Below are positions 12,061 through 26,300 of a stretch of DNA of 64,000 bases, piece after piece. The stretch is from Paracyclopina nana. Its lineage: Eukaryota; Arthropoda; Copepoda; Cyclopoida; Cyclopettidae. Where the stretch lies: assembly GCA_019096065.1 (NCBI GenBank), contig JAGUCH010000002.1:4414501-4478500 (forward strand), written 5' to 3'. The notes beneath the pieces are model-generated. The model saw only the letters and a program-made list of their open reading frames with translations, made no database searches and had not been told where the DNA came from. Positions within the stretch are counted from its first letter, which is position 1, and each line of letters starts with the position of its first letter. The position numbers and the translations under genes are program-made.

Positions 12061-15000
12061 AAGAGGAAATGGAAGTGAAAGGGGAAAGGTAAACATCAGC
12101 TGCATCGAAATGTAAACAAACAGCTGATGATTTTAAGCTGTCACATGCTGAGATGATGGATGGGCTTTGAAACTCAAGTTGACCTGGCTTCAAAAGCTTT
12201 CAAAAGATATGGTAAATTAGGCACATGAGAGAGTGCAAAAGTGTGACACAAATCTGAACATTGTGTATAAGGACATTGCGGTTTTTTCCCTCAAAGAGGG
12301 CACAGTTCAATCAGCTGTTTACACATCATTAAAAAGGGAAGTAGTAGAAATTGGCCAAAATGAGGACACGCAACTGCAGTTGCTTGGAAAGTTGATTTTT
12401 CGAGCTTTGTTGTAAATGCCAAGGTCTTTCAATCAGCCTCTATATGCTGAGAGGCGAAAATCTCATTGTTGCAATCTCTTCCCATTGTATTTTGGCCTAC
12501 AACTACTACAGCTGAGAAAGGTTAGCCCTTGGGCTTGTTGTTGACCCTTTCAAAAGTAATGCTGCACATATCTTTTTAAGAAATCATTAATATTGTTTTT
12601 TCGTGAGTGTAAGAAAACATCATGTCTCAAGCTTTTGCATTTCCATTATTCGAAAGTTCATGACTCGAAAAGGAGGCAGGGGAACAAAAACATGGGTGAA
12701 CATGTGGTGGTACAGAGGGAAAAAAATCACCCCAACTTTCTTTTGTTCCTATGCGAGCTGTGTATCTAGGCTACTAATCACTGAGACTTTTTTCCAACTC
12801 TTTATTGATCTTCACTCAGACTGAAAAGCAAAATGATCAGCTTTTGAGCAACAACAAAGAACATTTTCCATGAGTTTGTCAAGTTTCCAAGCTGTTTAAT
12901 TATTATGATCCCCTCCTCTCTCTCTCCCTTCTACGTCGCCTTCTACTGTTATTTTCAATGCAAATTTTGCTCCCATTTGAATAATGATGAGGAACTTTTC
13001 ATATATGAGAAGCAGATGATGAAGAGTAGACAACTTCTCATTACCATATAGGAGGAGGAGAAAATCAGAAATTAGAAAGCCCCCTTTTGGCCACGTGGGC
13101 CCAAGATGATCAATGGAGGTGATGAATAAACAATTGCGATTTCGGCCATTGCAAAATAAGAGTAATGAATTGCTTTTTTCCATGAAATTTTCATCAGCGC
13201 CAAGACAGTATATATCACCGCGGCATTACACTGCTAGTAGTCGTCATTGTTACTTCTGCACTTACCAAAACAACTTTTCCCTGCCACCACCTCCACAGCC
13301 AACTTACATAGAAAGCAATCACTGTTGTACAAAATTGTACAGTGCTGGAAATTTGGACTGGGCTTTCTACAGCTACGTGATAATATGGGCCTGTAGTGAA
13401 GTGTGAGATAGTTGAAGGTGCACTTTCAGTTGATCCAGTGGAAAATCAATGTAATGAGTGTCAAATACAGCAAAGGCTGTCAAAATGACATTAGAAATTT
13501 GCACGCGCTCAATTTTACTGCTTTTTCCAGCCAAAATCGTTCACTTACACTGAAATAAACTTTCCACGTGGCAAGGACTGGAGAGGCAAAGGTGCTCATT
13601 AGCAAGCTTAAAATGTGAAACCAGTGTAATGGTGTGTATGTCCATATAATTATGGCTTTTCAATTACACATTTCCCTCCAATGTACTGACCTGGCCTAAG
13701 TGTATGGCTAACTATGTGATTACTACCATGCACAAGACTATGACTAAAGCTGGCTCCAAATATGATACTAATATTGTATGAACAAGATTAAGTGCACCAG
13801 AACGCGCAGTCTAATATTTCTCAACTCTTGGGTGACAAATGACACTGGCCTGCATATTGATCACTTGCTATCTAAAACAGTAGCCATAGTCATGCCATAT
13901 TGTACCAACTTACTTCAGTTTCACCACCACCAATTCTATTTGTAGTTCTGCACTGTTAACATGATCGCATGAAACTGTACTATCACGTCCGCCAGATTTT
14001 CTGGCACCCAAAAGCGTGAGTGTGTGTTCTTTTTGCAACTGGAATAATGCTCCTTCTACAGCTAGCTTTTGTGGCCCATTACAGCTATGCTAGCAGCAGC
14101 AGTATATGACAAAAATTGTTCTAAGACCAGAAGAGGAGCCACCACACACATGACATACAAACTACAGGGCTGTCCACAAAATGCTTACCTAAAACATAGA
14201 GAAAAGGAGAGGGTTGAGAGATGAAAGCAATGCGAAATGTGGGCGGACACTCTGTACACAGCCACTTCTGTGTAGTAGTAAGTTGGTACATTGAAGCAGT
14301 AGAAGGGGATTTTATGAGGCAACAACCCTAGCAGCAAAATGGCATATATGTAGTTGTGATATAAACCAAGCATGCATCATTGTTGTTGCTGCTGTAGCTC
14401 AAAGCTTACAAATGCACAAGAGAAATTGCTTCAACAACTGCAAAGAGACATCTCATACATAAAGAAGGCTTAGGGCGCATGCAAAGGCCTCATGTATGCA
14501 TTGTCACACATGCACTTGAATTTCCATACAAAAAAACTTGGGAATCCTCACTGCTTGTACAGTGGGATGCCGAAAAAGTACATTTTTCGCAGTGCAGTGG
14601 GGAAAAGCAGCTTTCCTCCTTCAAGTAATTGTTTTTCCTTGCAAACTGCGATTTAATGGGAGAAAGAGGAGGGGTACTGCTCGTATTTCAATTGGCCAGA
14701 TATTTTCAAAGGCCAGACAAAATTGCAGCAAAACTATGCTTGAAACTGGTTGTAAGGCGGGAAAGCAGGATCGAAGGGAAAACAGCTTGCACACATCCAT
14801 TCACATTGCATTGGTGACGTCAAGTACATAAATATTGGAGCAATTTTCCTCAAGAAGGAAGCCAACCAAAGGGCTTCTCTTTTGGAATAACGCGTACAGC
14901 TTGACAGGGTGACCAGACACAGTGATGAAAAAAGCCGAATAGCAAATGCTCTAAGGTTGTCTAATGTACAAGTAAGCTGATCCTATTTTTTCAAGACAGG

Positions 15001-17716
15001 CCTGTCATGACAGGGGCCTGTTATTTTTCTGTTACTTGGCCTTCACTCATCGAAGTAGTATATATAAGTATATTGCTACAAAGGCCAAAAGTGCCTCTTC
15101 TGGCACCACGTGGAAAATTGCAATTGTACATACAGCTATAGTAGCAGTCTACTAAGGTGAAAGTGTGGGACGACAGTAGAAAGTTTTTGTTGTTGTTCAA
15201 TCAAGTTGACCAGAAAATCTGCAGTAGCCTCATGAATCATTACTGGCCTAAAATTATGGTAGCACACACACTAACCGAACTGGCTTGCAAACAATAATTG
15301 CCATGTTTGCCAATTGCGGCGGTCAATATAAAAACTAAGTGAAGTGCGAGTCCAAAAAGTAGACTACTGTCTCATTTTACGCATCACTCTCTACGCGCCT
15401 GAGACATGTTGTTTATGAATTAATAACTGCTCGGGCTTCAATAATAATAAAGGACTCCTTGGTCGCATGACAAATGGTCCATGGGCTTATTTTTCTTCCG
15501 AAATTGTCCCATAAACAGCACAAGGCAAAACACTAATTCTATACCTAATGGGTCAGTGTCATTTTGACCAAAATTAGCTACTGCTAGCAGCAACGCATTA
15601 GCCTTATCAAATTATTGGGAAAAAAGCCCCAGTTGGATTTTTACAGTAAGCGGAATGCGCGACCATTTAACATTAATGAGCTTTGGTTTGCCGCGCAAAA
15701 TCAATAAAGGTTAATTTCCATTGCAATCATTTTAGGCAGGAGAGAGAAAAGTCCCCGCGAGCTAGGTGGGAAAATCAAGCGGGGGCCAGGTCAAGAAAGG
15801 TTTACATTGGTCAATAATAGGTACCATACATAGTAGTGGGCTTTCAAAACCTGGCAACCGAATGTGTGAGCAATATACACAAATGCAATAAATGGGCCAA
15901 TATTTTACTCTGATTTCACAGGACTGCTACGGCTACAATTATTGGAGAAAATGGATATTCCATTCGGAGTTATGAATAGTTTGACCATAATTGGCCATAA
16001 ATCCAATCAATACTCTAGGCTGCAGAAAAAAATGGACTCATCAAGTCAGCTAATGTTATAAGTTTGCCATAGAGAAACACTTTGCAATTAAAGAGAGTAG
16101 AGTGGCCTCTAAATACTGGAGTAGCGCCGACATTTTTGCCAAATTCTGCACAACTGAGCAGATTTTAATCATAATCATGTTGCCCCTCTACGATTGCAAC
16201 AGAGGTCATCATACAATTATATAAGTCATGATGCAGCTATTGAACTACGCAGAAGGAAATCAGTAGAGAGCTTCCACCACCGCAGCATATAATGTCGAGC
16301 AGCACAAATTGCTTTCTATTGCACAATTGGTGTATGGTGGCTTATGACTTGTTTTTCCACCCTTCGTCTCATTTTATGTGTCCTGATATAGTGTGGAAGC
16401 TTGTGCTAGAAGCAAAAACAACTCTACTCCTATCCTGCTGAAATGACAACGCGATATTTGGCAAAAACTTTGCAACATGACATCGGTTTAGCAGCCTAAA
16501 AATACTTCAAAAGTTAAAAATGGATGTTGCAGACACGACTGGCGCCTGAAAAACCGTTACTACTGCGGCCAGACCCGAGGGCGCCGAATTGAAAACTAAA
16601 CACGACTTTATGGCGCCAGTGCGACAATTAGCCACATAAAGAGGCCTGCATGTGCTACAAAATTAGCTCAACGTGCAAAAATCAAGCACTGCAGTGCTAT
16701 ACTGGTTTATTTAGGACCGCACACACACTGGGATAAACGGGCCGAAAAGGATGAGAGCGCACATACGAATATCCGTTCCGAGCAGGGAAACACGCGGCGA
16801 ACTGGACGAAAATTGATTCCATTTTGGCACAACCGTGCTGTCTTTATGACAAAGTTGTGTCGATATTATGGCACATGAGAAGAAAAGTTCCTCCATAATA
16901 TGCTAATTACTTTACTGCATTTTTTCACCCCGAGGTAACTGGGATTTTAAACGCGCCTTTTCATTAATGCAGTTGGACAAATAAATTACAAATAGATTAA
17001 TTTTCGATCTTACGTCTCAATTGACAAAAGTAGGCGAGGCCAATTTATGGATTTCGCATGATTATCGCCATTAGCTAGATCGTATAAAAGCCCTAATGTG
17101 ATTATGGAGCTGCGCATTTTCTGCCGTTAAAAAGTGCCGAGGGAAAAATTGACTAGACGACAGCCCGAAAAGGCGCTGACTTTCCAATCTTGAAAGGTTG
17201 AGTGAAAGGCCGAATGGAAATGGAACTTTCCGCGTGAAAAGGGGGCAAACTATTGTTTCCCCAATTACCTTTCAAGACAAATGGGATGACGTCCAACTGC
17301 GATTGGTTCAAGGCATCGTTCCGGGGTGAAAAATTGTCCCAAACTAAAAGCAACGGATTTTGCAGCTTTGCGAGGCGTCTCACGTCAACTGCAATACTGA
17401 AGATTCATCAAGCGATCATGATCGATTGTCGCTGACTCGGTCAAATTAATTCCTCCAAAAATGGGACATACTTTTTACGCTTTTATTGCAACCCGCAGCG
17501 AAAAGTGACACCGGAGAGATGACAAAAATCAGTGTGATTGACCCACAAACACCCACGTGATGCATCGACAAATTGCAGCTTTTTACGATCCCAAATGAAA
17601 AATGCCAACTAGCTAACGGATGATGGCTTTTCCAACTTTCACCAAAGAAAACTCGATATTTTGGAAACGAGATGGAAAAAAGAAATGGAGCTAGGGGCAC
17701 GCAAAAGTGAGCTTAC

Positions 17717-17800
17717 CTGCTAAATAAAGATCCGTATTTGAGAGTCGGCTGCTGATCACTTTCACTATGCGTTCTCACTGTTTTGTTTTGAGATCCTTAG
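17717..17800 (-). other. Candidate distal first exon of the BTB gene
   Basis: On the minus strand a consensus donor (TTTAGCAG|GTAAGC) ends at 17717. It is preceded by sequence containing an initiator-like TCAGCAG and ACAGTGAG. Spliced to 8638 it would give an untranslated leader and a first intron of about 9 kb. This is inference from one splice site. Confidence 0.3.
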
Positions 17801-18146
17801 TCAGTGCCGGAGTTGCAACCCCCAGAGTGTCCGCGAGTCGACTGATCAACCTGCACTACAAACGAACACAACAGGCTCAACCACTCACAGATAGCACACG
17901 AATCTTCATTCCCGCCACATACAGGGGCGGCCAAAAGGCATCGACGCAACAAGGACACTTCTACTCCTTTTGCGTTTTTCTACTGTAGTTATAGATATGA
18001 TTTACTTTTGAACATTGGATCCCGATCGTGGTGGGAGCCTGGAGCTTTTAGTGGAACCGGTGATAAAGCGAGGGAAGTCGACAACTTTTGACGATTCAGC
18101 CTCTTTTCGGGCCGTTATACAACGGGACAGAGGGTTAAAAATCATT

Positions 18147-18225
18147 AAGGTGAAAAAAGCTGGCGCAAAAGTTACAGCTCTGGACTCTCACGCGAGAGGT
18201 CCGGCGTTCGAATCCGGTCCAGTGC
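18147..18225 (+). other. tRNA-like (SINE head) relic with B box
   Basis: The sequence GTTCGAATCC at about 18209 matches the pol III B box in ten of ten core positions. It follows a D-arm/anticodon-like stretch (GCTGGCGCA, CTCTGGACTCTCACG). The T stem does not pair well and the acceptor arms do not match, so it is not a functional tRNA. It most resembles the tRNA-derived head of a decayed SINE. A second A-box-like piece (GGCTTAGCTGG) lies at about 18358-18368. Confidence 0.3.
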
Positions 18226-20462
18226 AACATTGCCCATTCGTCAAAGGAAAAGGTCCCACTTTTGCATTAGCGCGGCAACGTCTGCGAGAGTTAAGAAGAG
18301 GTCATCAAAAAGAGCCTTCAAAGCCTTCATAGGTACAATTTGCAATATCCCGGATGGCTTAGCTGGCAGTCGATGCAAATGTTGCGCGCCCGTCCGCTAG
18401 CTCGGTTTATTGTGCTCGGGATGGTTTGTACAGGTGCGTGCAACATGTGGCGTGCCTCGAGTGAGAGTGAAATGGGCTACGTACGAGACCTACTGGGAGA
18501 AAGTTGGACAACCAAACCAGCCAACTTTAGCATTGCCGTGCCATGTGTAGCGGAGCAGGAATGCGCTCGCACGAGCATGGCCCTTTAAAACACCTTGGCT
18601 GGATGGAAACAGTGGCATCACTGGGAGAAAGTTGCTTTGGCCCGAGGCCACCGGAGCAGGCCATCACCAGAAGCCTCGCTTGCCGGCCATGTTGATCATG
18701 CTGCGGGCGCGAGTAGGCCCATCCGAAACGCGACGCGAGCATCGTTGTTAAAGCAAAAATGCTTCAGCCCAAATCACGGTATTTTCCTCTCACCTAACAT
18801 TTTATCCCGAGCCAAAAAATGGCTCGAGATAAAAATGGGTTCCGCACCAAAACCGAAGAAACGCGAGCTCTTCCTCCCGTCGCGTCAACGCGACGACGAC
18901 TTCGCATAGTTCAAATGCACGAGTGAGAGATGTTGGGAAAGTTTTAGGCCGCGCCATGATCTAAGACGAGGTAAAGAGCTTGTCATGTGCTGCATGGCAG
19001 CGAAAGTTTTCTTTTGCCAGCGTTGGCGTGATTCTGCTGCATCAAGCGATGATCGAGAAAAACATTTTCACCTACATCAACTTTCTCCCGCATCTCCTTT
19101 GTTGGCTGCTTCATTCGAGCGACAACGGGACGAAAACTCGCAATTTTCGGGGAAAACCGGAACATCGCAAGCAAGCCCGTAAATTTTGCTTTAAAAACCG
19201 CGAGCCTTTTTCTCCCCGGAGGACATTGACGCCGGTGGCTACAGAGGAAAAACGGTGACAAATCGGGTCTCTCAGGTTTCACTTAGGGGCTGCTTGGACA
19301 ACTGCAACCGCGAGCGGTGGTAGCAGGATACTGGCATAAAAAGAGCCAACACTTTCTCGGAGTCCCCTTGATGCAGTCACGTGACTCGATGCAAGCGAAC
19401 GCCATTGGCCCAGGATTTCCACTTTCACTCGAAGAAAGAAAGAAGAAACTTTATTGTTGCTATACCGACAAAAAGTCACAAGCCTTGAAAAATCATCCGC
19501 GCCGCGTTTCTCCCAAAAAAGAAGCTAGCTTGCGTTTCATCGTTTTGCAAAAGGTGCGCATTTCGTTGAGCTCATGAGAGCTTTTGGTTCTGGGAAATGG
19601 GTGATTTGAACGAGCGGAGGAAGAGCGTAGCACTATTTTTAGGGTCGGCGCAGCATATGTGTAATGGCTTTTGCCCAAGGCAAATCCGTTGCTTTGTGTC
19701 CCAAAGAGAGGAGCCATGCATGACAAGGCGCCATCGTCGCTGCTTCTTTGACTCTGTGTTGTCATTGTTGGCTTTTTCAAGTTTATAGGGGGAAGGCAGA
19801 ACGAAAACGAGCCACATTGACCCGTGCGATGGCCTCGCGATCATAGCAAAGCTCTTAAAATTCGATTTGACGCGGCAAATATTCTCACATTAAGAGAGTC
19901 AATTGCCTTTCTGTGACGACGATTCATGAAGTTTAAGATTTATAACGACTGAAAACTGCGTGGAATTTCCTTGGCATTTTTGTCGTGGGCCTGCTTCATT
20001 ATGGTGGACAGGTGTCTTTTTTAAAACGACCGAACATTCATCCAAGATTGTCTTCTTCGTCTTCTTAGCTTCTTTGCGGTCTATCGGAGCATTCCAAGCC
20101 AATTTTGCACCATGTGAACTTGGAGATTCCTCCTCCTTTGTTGGGATCTACCAAGATACATTTTTTGTGCAAATGAGGCCATCAACCACGAGAGGTAAAG
20201 CACATGATGAGAAAAGCTCCGCAAAAACTAGTCCAAGCTGAGCCAAGAAAAACTAAGGCGTTCCCACATCGCTACTCAAACTGAGAGCCAAAATGCTAAG
20301 ATGCTGAGCCAAAAAAGCACAGCCAAACTGCTGAGCTGTCAGGAGACAGTTCTACTACAACTGAGATATCAGGATAAAAATAAATAAGGCGTAGAGCGAC
20401 TGCTCATAGTTTAAAATCAAAGAAAATATTGCAACTGATACCTTGCTGCAAAGTGAATGAAA

Positions 20463-20560
20463 TAGATGCTGATGTACTAAGACACTTGTGCTGAGATCAC
20501 GAACTGAGATACTTGAGCTGAGACTCGTGTACTGAGACTCATTGCTGTAACTGGAACGTA
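20463..20560. repeat. Degenerate GCTGAGAC-type repeat cluster
   Basis: Scattered copies of ACTGAGA/GCTGAGACTC at irregular spacing. They resemble the unit of the clean satellite at 22.9 kb and suggest an older, decayed patch of the same repeat. A looser patch of GCTGAGCC words lies at 20282-20340. Confidence 0.45.
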
Positions 20561-22927
20561 GTAATTAAACATGGATTAACCTTTTGAAAACTGAAGCTGA
20601 GACTCCCATGCAGAGATCTGCTTAAACAAGTTGAACACTTTAAGAGTTACCTATAAAACTGAAGCCATGAATGACTTTGGGCCTCTTATTTGCCCAAGGA
20701 ATTTAGTTTCAGGTCTCTTTGGCTGCACAAAGGTTCTTTTGGCATCTTTTCAGCAGTGGATGGGGGAGACATTCTGAACAAAAAATTGACGAGCTTCTCC
20801 AACATAAACTTTTTAACCGACATCACGTCTTCAAGCTTGCAGGAGTGTCAATTCTTTTATTTTTGCTAAAAAGAATTCAAATCAATCAACTATCAGATTA
20901 TCTCAACCAAAGCAGCGTGAAAAGCAGCCAGCAGTCTTTTTAAGGTTCGCGGGCAAAAAAGAAGCATTGAAAGTCAAGTGTTGGCCATTTCCTCTGCTGC
21001 TGGTGTAGCAAATGCTGCTGAGACCAATTGACAAATTATCATGTGCCTGAAGGACCCAAAGTTTTTGGGGAACAAAGCAGAGAAGAGGAGGAGCTTTTAC
21101 CTACTGCTATTGCCATGAATACCAGGGCAGCAACACACATGAAGATCTGGCGCCAAAATCCACCACCACTTCGCACACTGGCCCATCTGAAGCGAAAACT
21201 GAGAAAAGATGGGAGCAAAAAGCTTGGAAAGTGCTCCATGCCATATTGAGGATGAATGGCTGAGCTACGGTGTAATTACTTATCTCAATTTGAGATCACC
21301 AGATGAAATTGCCGACTCGCCTTAATTGAGCCCAATTTGTGACCTCTTATGGGCATTTGGCTCAGCAAAATGGATGAGCCTTATTAGCACACAAACAGCT
21401 TGTTGGCCAACCGATGAGCAATAACTCTTTGCAAAACTGCATGACAATTACACTGTCGCAATGAGTTAAAAGTTGTTTGGCCATTATTTGATTCGTGCTT
21501 TAGCAAGAGTGGGCCAGTGTGTATATGCTACTTTAGTTGTGCTCATCCTGATGAGGATGATAATAATAGCAGCTTCGCTACTCGACAACGCTATAACATG
21601 TGTTTCCTGCTGACTTCTCATATCTAAAAAGACCCTGGCTGCATGAAGAGTACACTAAAAAAATGTAGTGTACCAACCGACATTATAGACATCAGCCTAA
21701 CGGAAGAAAGACCAGTTGAACATGAAGCCTGGATTTTGAAGTTGTAGCCAGCTATAAGCTGGCTTTTTTGACGCATGCTTCTTGGCCAAAGATATTGATG
21801 GGTATCAGTTTAGGTGAAAATATGGGTCATAGGTATCCGGAGCTGCTCGCTCGATCGCTAGCTGACTTTAGCTGTTCACAGAAGCTTAAGGTGAATGGCC
21901 CAACTTTCAAGCAAGTGAGAGTTTTAGTTGCCTTGGCATGAAATCATGCCCACACCACAAAACCTTTTTGCATACTCAACAAAGTGAAACTTTGGATGAT
22001 GATGATGATCATGCTGAAAACTGCTAGCATGACTTGAACTTTTTTCGCAAAGTAAAATTAAAACGGCAAAGATGGGAAAAAACATAGTTGGGATCATATC
22101 ACAGCAGGCTGAATTAAAACTGTCACTTTTTTGCTGCAGCACTAGAATGCAAATTACCAGCTCGGCTACTATAGCAAAAACCGATCTTTGTTCCAAATAT
22201 GACAAAGAGGCCACCAAATCAACAACAGCACACACTTCACCAAGGTAAGAGGTTTTATATGTCTTCTCTCAGAGAATTCGCGGTATAGTCTTTTTCGCAT
22301 GAAACAAATGGCTTTGTTTCATGATGTAAACCTACTCCAGCTTCAAATTATGTCAACAGGTCATTTTTCCACAGAGTTAACCAACCGAGGTGGATTTTTA
22401 TGTAGAAACGCAACACAATTGCGACACCATAACTGGTCTGGCCTGATTGACAACGCATACAAGTTGAGAAACAAAATAATCACATATCCAGTCTCGTACC
22501 TCTGTTTGCTTTTGGAAAGTAACTAACACTACACACATTAATCACTGGATTGCGCTGACCATCAAAAGTCCCTCGACGAGGCAATTTACAGCTACCGAGC
22601 CAGCGTTGAAGAATTTCATCAACAAACCAAACAAAATAATGCAGACAAATTGCGCACTTGAAACCACATGACTGCTACCAGTGCTACAATGAATGCCCCC
22701 AAATATATGTAACAAAGCTATGTGTTGCAATAGTCGTGATGGACTAATGCGAACATTGAAGCTTTGAAGTGTCAGGAGGGACTCAGCATGGCATGGACTG
22801 AACAGGTAATGGCTGATTTTCAAATCTTCAGATGGTCCATCAGCTTTTAAAACTAACACTATTTCCAATTTAATGTAAATATATATCATACCTGCCTCTG
22901 AAAGTTTGACACTGCGTAGCAAAGACT

Positions 22928-23244
22928 TTATATCTGAAACTCTATTGCTGATACTTTATAGCTAAGACTCTACAGCTAAGACTCTATAGCTAAGACTCTA
23001 TAGCTGAGACTCTATAGCTGAGACTCTTTAGCTGAGACTCTATAGCTGAGACTTTATATCTGAAACTCTATAGCTGAGACTCTATAGCTGAGACTCTATA
23101 GCTAAGACTCTATAGCTGACTCTATAGCTGAGACTCTATAGCTGAAACTCTATAGCTGAGACTCTATAGCTGAAACTCTATAGCTGAGACTCTATAGCTG
23201 AAACTCTATAGCTGAAACTCTAGAGCTTAGACTCTATAGCTGAG
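22928..23244. repeat. 14-bp tandem satellite
   Basis: About 22 head-to-tail copies of a 14-bp unit, CTATAGCTGAGACT, with substitutions concentrated at two positions (GAG/AAG/GAA) and one shortened copy near 23114. Each unit contains the near-palindrome TATAGCT. The array lies in non-coding DNA. Confidence 0.92.
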
Positions 23245-23272
23245 CAAATATAGTAATGCTTGCAGCTAATTC

Positions 23273-23380
23273 TAGCCTTAATAAATAAAGAGGCAAATAG
23301 TAAATGAATTAGAAAAAAAGCTGAGTTTAGCCTTAATAAATAAAGAGGCAAATAGTAAATGAATTAGAAATAAAGCTGAG
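23273..23380. repeat. 53-bp direct duplication
   Basis: Bases 23273-23325 and 23328-23380 are the same 53-bp sequence with one difference, separated by 2 bp. They begin TAGCCTTAATAAATAAAG and end AAAGCTGAG. The last word echoes the adjacent 14-bp satellite, so the duplication may have arisen at the array edge. Confidence 0.9.
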
Positions 23381-26300
23381 ATCCTTATCTCATGAAAAAT
23401 TATAGGAGTGCTGCAAAACCAGGTTATCATGGGAAAGACTGATTGTGACCGATACAACCACTTTCTACACCTGTAACCTTTGATGCTCATCTTGAAGTAA
23501 TACTGTAGGTTTAAAAGTGCGAGAAAAATTATGGCAAAGCAGCAGGCAGACAAACTTGAAGCTATTGCCATGGTTGCAACATCCTGATCAGGAGCGTGCT
23601 CCTCGTTGCTCAATCAGCACTTCGCAGTATCCTACTTGTATGCTACATGGTTAGGCCCGCTAAGTCTCTGTTCCGTACGTCGACGTCGTGAAAGTGAAGG
23701 TTATACCAGCGCAGATTACAACATCTTGGTTGAGCAGCTTGAGCTCTTTCAACAACGACGTTGAGCCACTTTCACTCAAGATGGCCGGCGGCAAGACAAA
23801 GCAAGGACTGAATGCGGCCGTAAAGCGTTTCACCTCCAACTTGAGGAACCTGCTCCTCACACACGCAAAAAACATACACTGCGCCCATATCGACGTCAAT
23901 GTGCTGAGAAACTTCTTCCCCCTCGACTCTTCTAATTTTATGATGGCATTCTACTTTTTGTGGTTTTTACGCCACCAAGTCCTCTCTATGCGTACGCAGA
24001 CTCGCAGTCGTTTTTATGCTCCCACGAATTTTCAACAGCAGAACATTGTAACGGAACCTCAGCTCTTGTGAAAGTTGTTTCCCGACCGGGATATATCCAA
24101 CAGTTAGGACATACAGCCTGTCCACCCAATTTCCTCCACGAAAGAATCCCACTTTTTTATCTTTTAAATCTAGCTCAACTCGATGATAGGCTGTGGCTTT
24201 AAAGCTTCAAGAAAAGGACGTATGATTAGACAATTAAGAAGTGGGGACAGGTTGTATTCTTCTGTCCTGGCAAACTCCCTTTCACTGCATTGGCCAACCC
24301 CAAATCAGGCTTGAGGGGCTTCAGTCGAAGATGCGCAAGATTGCCCAATCCTCTTCAACGACGTCGCTCCTCCAAGACGCAATTTGGAGAAATCATTTCT
24401 GGGGCCGAAACTACAATACTACTATATGCTTAATATTAAAAACCACTCGATCGCGCAAACACCTCAAATCCCAGCTAGGAAAAAGGCTGGCAATCACGAA
24501 TGTGAGTGGTCTCAGCTAGGCTTCGATAAAATGTGATGCAACACAATGGCAGCTAAAAACGCACATACACGAAAGTTGTCTTCTTTGTCTTGCAAGGTTC
24601 TTGGAACGTCGTTGATGAGGTGAAAGTTGCTCCTACGACGACCACCTGTTCCCACACAGCAGGCTAATAATAATAATACGACGTCAGCCAGAAGAATGTG
24701 TAGTATGTCCTGAGCAAAGCCAACGAGCGACGTACGTACGCGAGACGCATACTTACGCGAGGGAAAAACTGACGCATAAGGAATTGACGCAATCGGGCCT
24801 GATGCAGCAATGTGTTGTCATTAGCAGATCGAGTCTATGGCAATTTCGTATCATTTGCAAATGCAGTTTTGCTAAGATTTGCACTTGGAGCATAAGTGTT
24901 CTGGCGCAATCATCATGTTGGAATAATAATGTTAGATTCTCCTGTTGTGAAATGATTTATAAAACCGCCACACGAATTCCAAGTTTGCATCATGAGGATG
25001 CCATGTTGGCAACAAAAAATCAAAGCTCTTTTGCTCCATCCCAGCAACTACAGCAACATCCTCTCCTGTGGACTGACATGTCTAATTCTAACGGCTGAGC
25101 CCAAAAGATGGTACAATTTAAATTAGAGCAATTTATTTTGTGCGCACATCGGGTCAAATGACTCCCATTCTTTGTAACCGTTCAAGGAATTGCCGTAAAA
25201 GCAATTTAACAAAGTCGCAACCTATCAATTCTGCTGGAACTCGAAAAGATATCACTTTAAGTCGACCTTTGAGAGAATATACCCATGCATGCGTAATTAG
25301 GCCATTAGACCAGCAGACATTATTTTTATGGCTTAATTGCTCATAGGGCAGCTTCTTAAACAAAAACAGCCATGCCTACAAAATCAAAACATAGTGAGAT
25401 ACTAGGCAAAGTTTGTTTTTTACAGCATTTTGGCCTGCTCTTTGAGCTTTTTTCAATCTACCTGCAGCAGCAGCAGTTGAACTTGAAAGTCGTAAAATAG
25501 CAGTAAGAGGATTCTGTCCAAATTATTGCAGCAACAAAAAAGTTCGTTGTTGCATGTGTGTTGTTCACATTTTTGGGACCCTTCGTTAAATATATGGTTC
25601 TTCTCAACATGACACTGACACAAGCTACTCATTGAGCTAAATTCCGATCACAGGGTCATCCATGCCAGGCTGTAGACACAAAAAGGCAATAGGTGGCATT
25701 TTTACAACGCCAACACTACAACCACTACTACTATGAAATCAACGCTTGGTGGAGAATCATAAAATTAAAAATACGCAATGTGGTTCTTGGCACAAAAATT
25801 TTGCAGCATGCTATATCTCATAATAAAGCTCACATAACCAAAAACACAACAGTGCATAATGCGGACAATTAGGTGAGCACCCAGCCGATTTGACAACAAT
25901 AACAAAGCTTTAAAATTGCAGCGAGCTTGAAAAAGTGTGGCAGAAAAACATCCCCAATCAAGGAGAAGAACAAAGGATTTCACTCCGTGTATTTCTAATG
26001 AGCTCCTCCTCAGTGGTGCAGTGGCAGCAACCCATTTGAAAAAGGTTTTGCAACACCCTGTGGCCACCTATCTCCATTTGAATAACGAAATGTGGCCCTC
26101 TCTCGCTTTTATTGCTAATTCTCGAAAATTGACTTCTTTCCAGCTCAAAATAGTTGCATGCTGTACTGCTAGTAGGTGAATTCTTTGTGTTGCTCAACAT
26201 CATCATGATATATACATGGTGGCCCTGCTCATGTCTCGCGCAAAAACGCATCGCAACGGCGGAAATGCCATTCATGCGGTAATTGTAACAGTCACTTTTG

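Noticed and set aside
18180..18225. Functional tRNA gene
   Set aside because: B box is good, but T-stem and acceptor-stem pairing fail and no proper anticodon arm can be drawn.
18015..18332. 105-codon ORF with serine/arginine-rich product
   Set aside because: It passes through the tRNA-like B box and resembles translated SINE sequence, with no splice or start support.
22542..22922. 126-codon minus-strand ORF
   Set aside because: Borders the 14-bp satellite, has no recognisable domain and no splice sites consistent with an exon.
23688..24071. 127-codon ORF containing MAGGKTKQGLNAAVKRF in good Kozak context
   Set aside because: Briefly resembled a histone-type N terminus, but the continuation matches nothing and no donor fits. 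Kept only as part of a CpG-richer possible promoter.
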